Shown here piece by piece: positions 7,635 through 13,911 of a DNA stretch of 21,860 nucleotides. Position 1 is the first letter of the stretch. Every line of letters begins with the position of its first letter. The translations under genes and the position numbers were made by a program. The notes under the pieces were generated by a model. The model did not search any database. It worked only from the letters and a program-made list of their open reading frames with translations, and was not told where the DNA came from. This stretch comes from an uncultured Collinsella sp. Lineage in GTDB: Bacteria; Actinomycetota; Coriobacteriia; Coriobacteriales; Coriobacteriaceae. Location: assembly GCA_900546775.1 (NCBI GenBank), contig UREM01000031.1, positions 1-21,860 of the forward strand, given 5' to 3'.

Positions 7635-8990
7635 TTAGCAGACGCCCTGGGCGAGCATGGCGTCGGCGACCTTCAGGAAGCCGGCGATGTTGGCGCCCAT
7701 GACAAAGTTGCCCTCCTGGCCGTACTCCTTGGCGGTGTCGTCCACGTTGTGGAACATGCCGCGCATGAGCTGCTCGAGCTTGCCGTCGACCTCCTCGAAG
7801 GTCCAGGACAGGTGCTCGGCGTTCTGGCTCATCTCCAGGCCGGACACAAGTACGCCGCCGGCGTTGGCAGCCTTACCGGGCATAAAGGCGACGCCGTTCT
7901 CCTGGAAGTAGGTCGTGGCCTCGATGGTCGTAGGCATGTTCGCGCCCTCGCCGACCACCTTGCAGCCGTTGGCGACGAGCGCCTGGGCGTCCTCGAGCAG
8001 CAGCGTGTTCTCGCGAGCGCAGGGCAGCGCGATGTCGCAGGGCAGCTGCCAAACGCCACGGCCGTCGCCCTCGTGCCACACGGCGTTGGGCTTCTCGTCA
8101 ACGTACATAGCGAGCGTAACGCCCTTGTCGTGGCCGGAGCGCTTCTTGTTGTAGACATGCTCGAGCACGGTGTAGTCGATGCCGTCGGGATCCTCGACCC
8201 AGCCGTGGGTATCGGAGCAGGCCAGCACCTTGCCGCCGAGCTGAGCGACCTTCTGGACGGCGTAGATAGCGACGTTGCCGGAGCCGTGAACGACGACGTT
8301 CTTGCCTTCGAAGGAGTCGCCGCGGCTCTTGAGGTACTCGTCCACAAAGTAGACCAAACCGTAACCGGTGGCCTCGGTACGGGCGAGCGAGCCGCCAAAG
8401 GAGAGGCCCTTGCCGGTGAGGACGCCGGTCCACTCGTTGGTCAGGCGCTTGTACTGACCGAACAGGTAGGCAACCTCGCGGCCGCCAACGCCCAGGTCGC
8501 CGGCGGGAACGTCGGTGTTGGGGCCAATGTGGCGATAGAGCTCGGTCATGAAGGACTGGCAGAAGTGCATGATCTCGTTGTTGGACTTGCCCTTGGGGTC
8601 AAAGTCGGAGCCGCCCTTGCCGCCGCCCATGGGCAGGGTGGTCAGGCTGTTCTTGAGGATCTGCTCCAGGCCCAGGAACTTGAGCATGCCCAGGGTGACC
8701 GTCGGGTTAAAGCGCAAGCCGCCCTTGTAGGGTCCAATGGCAGAGTTGAACTCGACGCGGTAGCCGCGGTTGACCTGAACCTTGCCCTGGTCGTCGACCC
8801 AGGGAACACGGAACATAACGATGCGCTCGGGCTCGACGAGACGCTCCAGCAGGGCGGCCTCCTCGTACTCGGGGTGGGCGTCGAGCGCCGGCTGGATGGT
8901 GCCGAGGATCTCGGTCGCGGCCTGGATGAACTCAGGCTGCTCGGGATAGCGGGCCTTGAGCTCTTCGAGAACTTTCTGCGTGTAGCTCAT
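7635..8990 (-). CDS. gdhA: NADP-type glutamate dehydrogenase
   Basis: This enzyme makes glutamate from 2-oxoglutarate and ammonium, normally with NADPH. The 451-residue length matches the hexameric GdhA family. Motifs include IGPYKGGLRF with Lys89, the catalytic-lysine segment LPMGGGKGGSDFD (Lys125), PAGDLGVGGRE with Asp165, and the dinucleotide-binding loop HGSGNVA at about 235-241. The ATG at 8988-8990 has GGAGG four bases upstream. It is a single-gene unit with its own promoter region (9064-9085), a leader hairpin (9025-9047) and a strong terminator (7556-7591). NADP preference is inferred from family resemblance, not from a diagnostic residue. Confidence 0.96.
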   Translation of the reverse strand: MSYTQKVLEELKARYPEQPEFIQAATEILGTIQPALDAHPEYEEAALLERLVEPERIVMFRVPWVDDQGKVQVNRGYRVEFNSAIGPYKGGLRFNPTVTLGMLKFLGLEQILKNSLTTLPMGGGKGGSDFDPKGKSNNEIMHFCQSFMTELYRHIGPNTDVPAGDLGVGGREVAYLFGQYKRLTNEWTGVLTGKGLSFGGSLARTEATGYGLVYFVDEYLKSRGDSFEGKNVVVHGSGNVAIYAVQKVAQLGGKVLACSDTHGWVEDPDGIDYTVLEHVYNKKRSGHDKGVTLAMYVDEKPNAVWHEGDGRGVWQLPCDIALPCARENTLLLEDAQALVANGCKVVGEGANMPTTIEATTYFQENGVAFMPGKAANAGGVLVSGLEMSQNAEHLSWTFEEVDGKLEQLMRGMFHNVDDTAKEYGQEGNFVMGANIAGFLKVADAMLAQGVC

Positions 8991-9024
8991 GCTTCCTCCA
9001 ATGATGGGAAACGAAAAATGTTGG

Positions 9025-9047
9025 TCGCGGCACCCTATGCGCCGCGA
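9025..9047 (-). promoter_or_regulatory. 5' leader hairpin of gdhA
   Basis: TCGCGGC and GCCGCGA form a perfect 7-bp stem around a 9-base loop, between the predicted transcription start (about 9057) and the Shine-Dalgarno. It is too simple to be a recognised riboswitch but may affect mRNA stability or translation. Confidence 0.4.
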
Positions 9048-9063
9048 ACTTTATCGAGTATGG

Positions 9064-9085
9064 ATAATATCGCACTGTTGCAACA
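9064..9085 (-). promoter_or_regulatory. candidate gdhA promoter with palindromic operator
   Basis: TATTAT (9064-9069) is a 5-of-6 match to the -10 consensus and lies about 75 bases before the gdhA ATG. Directly upstream, within the expected -10/-35 spacer, is the perfect palindrome TGTTGCAACA (9076-9085). No good -35 is visible, which would suit an activated or repressed promoter. The regulator is unknown. Confidence 0.4.
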
Positions 9086-9204
9086 AAGTTTCGCATAAGC
9101 CGACGAGCAGATGTTTCGTTTTGATTACGATGCAGGTAGAAGCGTTTTTGAGCACATAACGTGCAGATCGCGTGTTTCAAGGCTGTTTCGTCCACATGTT
9201 TCTA

Positions 9205-9234
9205 ACCACCACATTGGGGCACCTTTGTGGTGGT
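9205..9234 (-). terminator. ACCACCAC/GTGGTGGT hairpin after the Cys-rich gene
   Basis: Perfect 8-bp inverted repeat arms enclose a 14-base loop containing GGGGCAC. It begins about 9 bases after the stop codon at 9243. The minus strand continues TTAGAAAC, so there is no real U tract. Its sequence resembles the larger hairpin at 16035-16076, suggesting a dispersed palindromic element as well as a possible transcript end. Confidence 0.5.
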
Positions 9235-9242
9235 GTTGGCGG

Positions 9243-9482
9243 TTAGAGGACGAGCTGATGGTAGTCGGCGGGGGTTATACGGCCTTCGGTGGCAGCACGG
9301 AAGGCGGCGAGGACATCGCCGAATGGGCCTTCGCGGTGTGCCTCGCGATACGCCGCGGCGGCCGCTTCCTCTTCCGCAGTATGTCCACAGCCACCGCAGC
9401 CGCAGGTACAAGGCTCGGAACCATCGCAAGCGCAAGGCTCTCCCGTGTCGGGGCAAATATCGTGAGACACGGCAGCTCCCAT
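9243..9482 (-). CDS. small cysteine-rich protein of unknown function, downstream of mobA
   Basis: This 79-residue protein is not recognised. The N-terminal third is packed with possible metal ligands: Cys10, 17, 19, 25, 27, 29 and 32, with His7 and His34, in EPCAC and EPCTCGCGGCGH clusters. The rest is an acidic/Ala helix (EEEAAAAAYREAHREG) followed by a segment ending GRITPADYHQLVL. No signal peptide or membrane segment is visible, so it should be cytoplasmic. The ATG lies 3 bases after the mobA stop with no clear Shine-Dalgarno, suggesting translational coupling to mobA. It may bind zinc, iron or another metal, possibly connected with molybdoenzyme maturation, but that is guilt by association only. 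The Cys-dense reading frame with proper linkage to mobA argues that it is real. Confidence 0.75.
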   Translation of the reverse strand: MGAAVSHDICPDTGEPCACDGSEPCTCGCGGCGHTAEEEAAAAAYREAHREGPFGDVLAAFRAATEGRITPADYHQLVL

Positions 9483-9485
9483 CGT

Positions 9486-10118
9486 CTAGGCGAGTAACTC
9501 GGCTGCCGCAAACTCCTCGGGTGTATTGACGTTTTCGAAGCAGAGCGTCGAGCCCGCGGCCTTAACAATCTGCGGCTCATCCAGATACCCGGCGTTCACC
9601 CGGTCGATCAGGCAGCGAATGCGCTGGCGGTCGCAGGCAAGCAGCTCATGGGCAACCGGCGCACACGCGTCACGGTGCCAGACGGCGCAAAGCGGCTCAA
9701 TCCCCCGCTCCTCGCGCGGTACACACACGTCGAGTGCTTCGGCCTCAACACGATCGGCAAGCGCGCCGATGAGCTCTGGCGAGACAAACGGCATATCGCA
9801 GGCGACGATCGCCACGAGCGGCAATCGGGCAGCGGCCAACGAGCTCGCGATGCCGCGCATGGCACCAGCCGGCCCTTCAAGATCCGCCACCACACGCGGC
9901 ACCAGACCGCCAAACGTGCGTTGCTCAAGATAGGCAAGCTCGCCGGGGCGGGAGGTCGTCACGACCAACTCGCCGGCAACTTGCGCCAACCGACCCAGCA
10001 CGCGTTCGATGAGTGGCTCGCCGCAAAACGCCATGCGCGCCTTATCGCAACCCATGCGCGAGGACAGCCCGCCCGCTTGGACGACACAAGAAAGATCGGC
10101 CCGTCTTACGGTAGTCAT
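9486..10118 (-). CDS. mobA: molybdenum cofactor guanylyltransferase MobA
   Basis: MobA joins GMP from GTP to molybdopterin to form the guanine-dinucleotide cofactor used by DMSO-reductase-family enzymes. In the 210-residue reading, the nucleotide-binding signature is QAGGLSSRMGCDK (14-26), close to the family consensus LAGGxSxRMGxDK. The Asp-Lys pair fits MobA better than the cytidylyl enzyme MocA. CDMPF follows mid-protein and NTPEEF near the C-terminus. The ATG at 10116-10118 is chosen because homology begins just after it; an in-frame ATG at 10134-10136 would add six residues. A TATTTT box 5 bases upstream of the chosen ATG would put transcription start near the ATG, so a leaderless mRNA is possible. 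The likely client here is the molybdoenzyme at 13912-16011, not the xanthine dehydrogenase family pair. Confidence 0.9.
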   Translation of the reverse strand: MTTVRRADLSCVVQAGGLSSRMGCDKARMAFCGEPLIERVLGRLAQVAGELVVTTSRPGELAYLEQRTFGGLVPRVVADLEGPAGAMRGIASSLAAARLPLVAIVACDMPFVSPELIGALADRVEAEALDVCVPREERGIEPLCAVWHRDACAPVAHELLACDRQRIRCLIDRVNAGYLDEPQIVKAAGSTLCFENVNTPEEFAAAELLA

Positions 10119-10205
10119 ACGGCAAAATACCCCCATCGGCACGTTCAAAACCCGGCACAAGGGCCCAAATACCGTAGGTGATAAAACAGACGACACGGCG
10201 AGCCC

Positions 10206-10261
10206 AAACAAAAACAAAACAGCGCCTTTGCGGCACTAAGACCGCGAACACAAAAGCGCTG
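10206..10261 (-). terminator. rho-independent terminator of selC
   Basis: On the minus strand CAGCGCTTTTG pairs with CAAAGGCGCTG (11 bp, one T-G), with an inner GCGG/CCGC stem, followed by TTTTGTTTTTGTTT. It begins about 9 bases after the tRNA-Sec CCA end. It separates selC from mobA, which must have its own promoter or depend on read-through. Confidence 0.88.
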
Positions 10262-10269
10262 GTAGCGTA

Positions 10270-10366
10270 TGGCGGGAACGTATGTGAATCGAACACATCC
10301 AAGACGTTTTGCACGCCTCGCAACGGTTTTGAGGACCGCGGAGCCCACCGGAGCCCATCCGTTCCC
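10270..10366 (-). tRNA. selC: tRNA-Sec, anticodon UCA
   Basis: The 97-base minus-strand molecule (with encoded CCA at 10270-10272) has the hallmarks of bacterial tRNA-Sec: an elongated acceptor (GGGAACG with CGTTCCC plus a G-A eighth position), a D loop UCCGGUGG nearly matching the E. coli UCCGGUGA, an anticodon stem GCGGT/ACCGT with loop CCTCAAA (anticodon TCA at 10330-10332), a very long variable arm (8-bp CGAGGCGT/ACGTCTTG stem) and a T arm ATGTG/CACAT with TTCGATT. The discriminator is G, as in E. coli. The D stem pairs only four bases in my hand fold. Position 33 is C instead of the near-universal U. The neighbours selB and selA confirm the identity. Confidence 0.95.
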
Positions 10367-10378
10367 AAGTGCGGCGGT

Positions 10379-10387
10379 ATTTTACCA
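10379..10387 (-). promoter_or_regulatory. candidate extended -10 promoter of selC
   Basis: TGGTAAAAT on the minus strand matches an extended -10 (TGnTAnAAT). Initiation would fall about 6 bases before the tRNA-Sec 5' end. No clear -35 is visible. The site lies in the short gap between the selB stop and selC. Confidence 0.4.
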
Positions 10388-10426
10388 AACTAGCAGGTTT
10401 CATGGCGAACAGTGATACGGCAACCC

Positions 10427-12381
10427 CTAGCGCAGCGATCTTAGGCCGCCAGCGTCTTTGTCGAGCACCGTAAAGCGCACGGCATCCAGGTGTTCCAAGA
10501 TGCTGATGGCACGTTTGCGCGACACACCCAGGGCCTCGCGCAGGGCGCTCGTGGTAGCAGCGCCACCGGCAGCCTCGATAGCGGCGGCGACGAGCTCGCG
10601 CGCATGGGCCTCGGCGGCAGCGGACAGGGCAACGTCGCGCTCGACCTTCACGATGGAGCGGTTGAGCGAAAGCTCGCGCAGAGCACGCGTCATGGTATCG
10701 CGATCGAGCTGCAGCCGCTCGCTCACCTCGGGCAGCGTCGGCGCATCAAGGCCGGCCCCATCAAGCAGCGCCACGATGCGGTCGCAGGCCTCATGCACCA
10801 CGCGCGCGGCAGCAGCGGCCGAGTGCGGGTCAAACACCTCGGTCCCCTCGGCGGCGCACACGCCACGCGAGCAGCCCTCAGCAATCAACGCCGCGGCAAC
10901 GGCCTCATCCGCAGCGGGCCAGGCGGCGTGAGCGACCGCGCCGGGCGTAAAACCCGTCTCCTTGGGAGCGGCCGCATGCATGGCGGCAAGGGTCGCCGCC
11001 AGCACGTCCATAGCGGCATCGAGCACAGCGCCATTTGCGAACAACGTGCCTTCCGAGCCGGCAAGCTCAAAAACAACACCCTGCGTCACCAACTCCTGCA
11101 GTGCGACGTCGGCCTCACCAGCAACAAGATCGAGCGCCTCGGCAACATCAATCGCCGTAACCGGCAGCGTCTGCAACGCCAGCCAAGCGCCCACACCGCC
11201 CGCGATATCGCCGGACTCGAGCGCCGCTCCCCCGCCGAAAGCTCGCGCGAGCGACGGCAGCGCGAAAGCAGCACACGCCCGCCGCCAATGAGCATAACGG
11301 GCGAATACGACAGCACCACGGCATGGTCGCCGGCACGCAGCGGCAGCGGTTCCTCCAAGCGCACCTGCACGGTACGGGTCTCTCCCACCGCCATGGGGGC
11401 CTCGCCCTCCATAAGCATGATGCGGCCGACGACCTCCGCCGTGCCGGCCATCACATGTACGCGCGCACCCGACTCGAGCACGCGCGGCTTGGCGCCCTCG
11501 CGGCCCAGATACGTAAACGTCATCATAAAGCGCAGCGTCTGGCCAAAACGACCTTCCACGCCCAGCATCTCGCCGCGATCGAGCGCGGCGACGGCATCGC
11601 CCACCAAGTTGAGCGCCACGCGCTGACCGGGCAGCGCCTGTTTCGTGTCGCCATGCACCTGGATTCCACGCACACGGCATACCGTACGCGACGGCAAAGC
11701 CATCAGCTCGTCGCCCACCGAAACCGGCGCATCGTGCAGCGTACCCGTCACGACAGTGCCGGCGCCCTTGATCGTAAAGCAGCGGTCAATCGGCAGGCGC
11801 GGCGCGGCATCGCCCCGCTCGACACGTTCGCGACAGGCATCCCAACAGGCACCCACCTGCCCATCGAGCACGGCGAGCAGCCTTTCGATCCCCTCGCCCG
11901 TCTTGGACGACACAGGCACAATCGGTGCGCCCTCAAACACGGTACCCGACAAAAAGTCATCGGCGTCGAGCTCGGCAAGTTCGGTCATCTCGTCGTCCGC
12001 AAGGTCGCACATGGTCAGCGCCACTACCATATGCGTGACGCCCAGCAGCTCCAGCACATGCACGTGCTCGCGGGTCTGCGGCATCACGCCTTCGACGGCC
12101 GATACCACCAGCACAGCAACGTCGATGCCCGTGGCACCCTGCACCATGGCACGCAGGTAATGCGCGTGGCCCGGCACGTCGACCAGGCCGACAATCTTGC
12201 CGCTCGGCAGCGCCAGCTCGCCAAAACCCAGCTCCACCGTCATGCCGCGGCGACGCTCGACCTCCAGACGGTCGGGATTCTTACCCGTCAGCGCTTCGAT
12301 AAGGGCCGACTTGCCGTGATCGACATGGCCCGCAGTGCCCACGATAACGGGGCATTCCACGAGCGCCGTATTCAAGTTCAT
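10427..12381 (-). pseudogene. selB: selenocysteine-specific elongation factor SelB, split by an apparent one-base deletion
   Basis: SelB is the GTPase that carries Sec-tRNA to UGA codons marked by a SECIS hairpin. The first frame (ATG 12379-12381, overlapping the selA TGA by 4 bases) encodes the EF-Tu-like part: GHVDHGKS at 18-25, DVPGH at 68-72, G4 motif TMCD at 123-126, and the barrel domains to LIGGGRVL. It then runs out of frame to a stop at 11086, a 431-residue product. The family-like C-terminus, including SELB winged helices (REALGVSRKRAISILEHLD), continues in another frame from about 11233 to 10427. Adding one G to the five-G run (plus 11229-11233) joins both into about 651 residues, a normal length. 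It may be a real mutation, a sequencing error, or less likely a programmed -1 shift. As read, the SECIS-binding domains are lost. Confidence 0.88.
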
Positions 12382-13835
12382 CGGCAAACCACCATGGCCA
12401 CGCACGCTACCAGCGTGGACGCCGCGGTCTCGATATCGCGATCGCCCACGAGCGTGCGCACGTCAAACAGGATGCGATCGTGCGAAGTGCGCGTGACGAC
12501 CGGCGTGTCGAGGTCTTGGACGAGCGAGCGTTTGAGCGCGTCGACGGACAGGCGCTCGTCAACAAGACGCACGGCAACGCACATTGTGGGCAACTCCACG
12601 GTAGGCAGCGAGCCGCCACCGGGGGTCGACGATTCCTCGACGATTTCCACCTGCACGGCACACGGGGAGCCTGCCTTATCGAGCCCGGCGACCATACGAT
12701 CGCGCAGCCTGCGGGCACGTCGTTCCAAATGATCCTGCGGCAGCGTGAGCATGCTGAGCACCGGAATATCGCGATGGGCCACGTCGGCACCGTCCATGTA
12801 GATGCGAAGTGTAGCCTCGAGTGCCGTCAGCGCGAGCTTGCCCGGACGCAGGGCACGCATAAGCGGATGCGACCCGCAGGCCTGAATAAGGTCGCGGCGG
12901 CCCATGATAATACCTGCCTGAGCGGCGCCTAGCAGCTTATCGCCCGAGCACGACACGATATCGAGACCCGCCGCGACCGAAGCCGGCGTAGGTTCCTCAC
13001 CGCCGCGCACCAGGATGTCATCGGGCAGGAGCGCGCCCGACCCCTGGTCCTCGTAGAACAGCAGCCCATGCTTGTGAGACAGAGCGGCAAGCTCCCGAGA
13101 GCCCACCTCCTCGTGAAAGCCCTCGATACGATAGTTGGAAGGTTGGACCTTGAGAATCATGGCCGTATCAGGCGTAATGGCCCGTTCATAATCTGCCAGG
13201 TACGTGCGGTTGGTAGCGCCGACCTCGATGAGCTTGGCGCCCGAAGCCGCAATGACATCGGGGATGCGAAAGCTGCCGCCAATCTCGACCAGCTCACCAC
13301 GGCTGACGATAACCTCTTTGCCCGCAGCGTGAGTCGCCAACACCAGCAGTACCGCGGCGGCGTTGTTGTTGACCACAAGCGCGTCCTCGGCGCCGGTAAG
13401 CGAGCGGATCAGCTGCGCGGCATGCTCCTTGCGCGACCCGCGCGAGCAGGTGTCAACGCTGTACTCGAGCGTACTGTACCCGCGTGCGACCTCGGCCACG
13501 GCCTTTGCCGCCGACTCCGCAAGCGGGGCGCGACCCAGGTTGGTATGAATGACCACACCCGTGGCGTTGACGGCGGGGCGCAGGCTCGGCAGCGCCGAGC
13601 GGTGCGCGCGCCACTCGACGGCCGACGCCAAGTCTCGCTTAGAGCGCGGGGTGGCACCGGCGCGAATGGCGGCGCGTTCCTCGTCGAGCTCGGCCGTGAC
13701 GGCGGCATGCACTACGGCGTCGCAGGTCTCCCCCGCCGCCTTCACCACCGGCCACTCGGCAAGCAGCTCGTTGACGGAAGGGATGGCGCGCAGGCGGGCA
13801 CGCACCTCATCGGAAATGTTCTGGCTATCGCTCAT
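12378..13835 (-). CDS. selA: L-seryl-tRNA(Sec) selenium transferase SelA
   Basis: SelA is the PLP enzyme that converts Ser-tRNA(Sec) to Sec-tRNA(Sec) using selenophosphate. The 485-residue chain is close to the usual length. It shows the N-terminal IPSVNELL motif, NATGVVIHTNLGRAPL at 90-105, EYSVDTCSRGSR, and the PLP lysine Lys300 in CSGDKLLGAAQAG, matching Lys295 of E. coli by context. The ATG at 13833-13835 has AAAGG six bases upstream. That Shine-Dalgarno can pair with CCTTT at 13854-13858. The stop overlaps the selB start in ATGA, so selA and selB are translationally coupled. No selD (selenophosphate synthetase) is in the window. Confidence 0.96.
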   Translation of the reverse strand: MSDSQNISDEVRARLRAIPSVNELLAEWPVVKAAGETCDAVVHAAVTAELDEERAAIRAGATPRSKRDLASAVEWRAHRSALPSLRPAVNATGVVIHTNLGRAPLAESAAKAVAEVARGYSTLEYSVDTCSRGSRKEHAAQLIRSLTGAEDALVVNNNAAAVLLVLATHAAGKEVIVSRGELVEIGGSFRIPDVIAASGAKLIEVGATNRTYLADYERAITPDTAMILKVQPSNYRIEGFHEEVGSRELAALSHKHGLLFYEDQGSGALLPDDILVRGGEEPTPASVAAGLDIVSCSGDKLLGAAQAGIIMGRRDLIQACGSHPLMRALRPGKLALTALEATLRIYMDGADVAHRDIPVLSMLTLPQDHLERRARRLRDRMVAGLDKAGSPCAVQVEIVEESSTPGGGSLPTVELPTMCVAVRLVDERLSVDALKRSLVQDLDTPVVTRTSHDRILFDVRTLVGDRDIETAASTLVACVAMVVCR

Positions 13836-13841
13836 GTGCGG

Positions 13842-13858
13842 CCTTTCAAAACCAAAGG
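13842..13858 (-). promoter_or_regulatory. hairpin that could mask the selA ribosome binding site
   Basis: On the minus strand CCTTT and AAAGG pair across a 7-base loop, and the AAAGG arm is the selA Shine-Dalgarno. The rest of the gap to 13911 holds loosely repeated GATTGA/TGATTG words. A 5-bp AT-rich stem is weak evidence. Confidence 0.25.
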
Positions 13859-13911
13859 TGAATCAATCGTTCGGACGTCAAGCAATCAGTCGAATCGATC
13901 AGACGAGTCAA

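Noticed and set aside
10332..10362. Tandem GGGCTCC repeat
   Set aside because: Both copies fall in the D arm of tRNA-Sec and are explained by its structure.
11222..11234. A programmed -1 frameshift in selB
   Set aside because: GCG GGG GAG is not a proper slippery heptamer: only the GGG codon re-pairs after a -1 slip. A one-base indel is simpler, so the programmed shift is kept only as a remote option in the selB finding.
13859..13911. Repeated GATTGA/TGATTG words between the molybdoenzyme and selA, considered as a repeat array or regulator sites
   Set aside because: Copies are short, irregularly spaced and imperfect; no unit length or spacer pattern supports an array.
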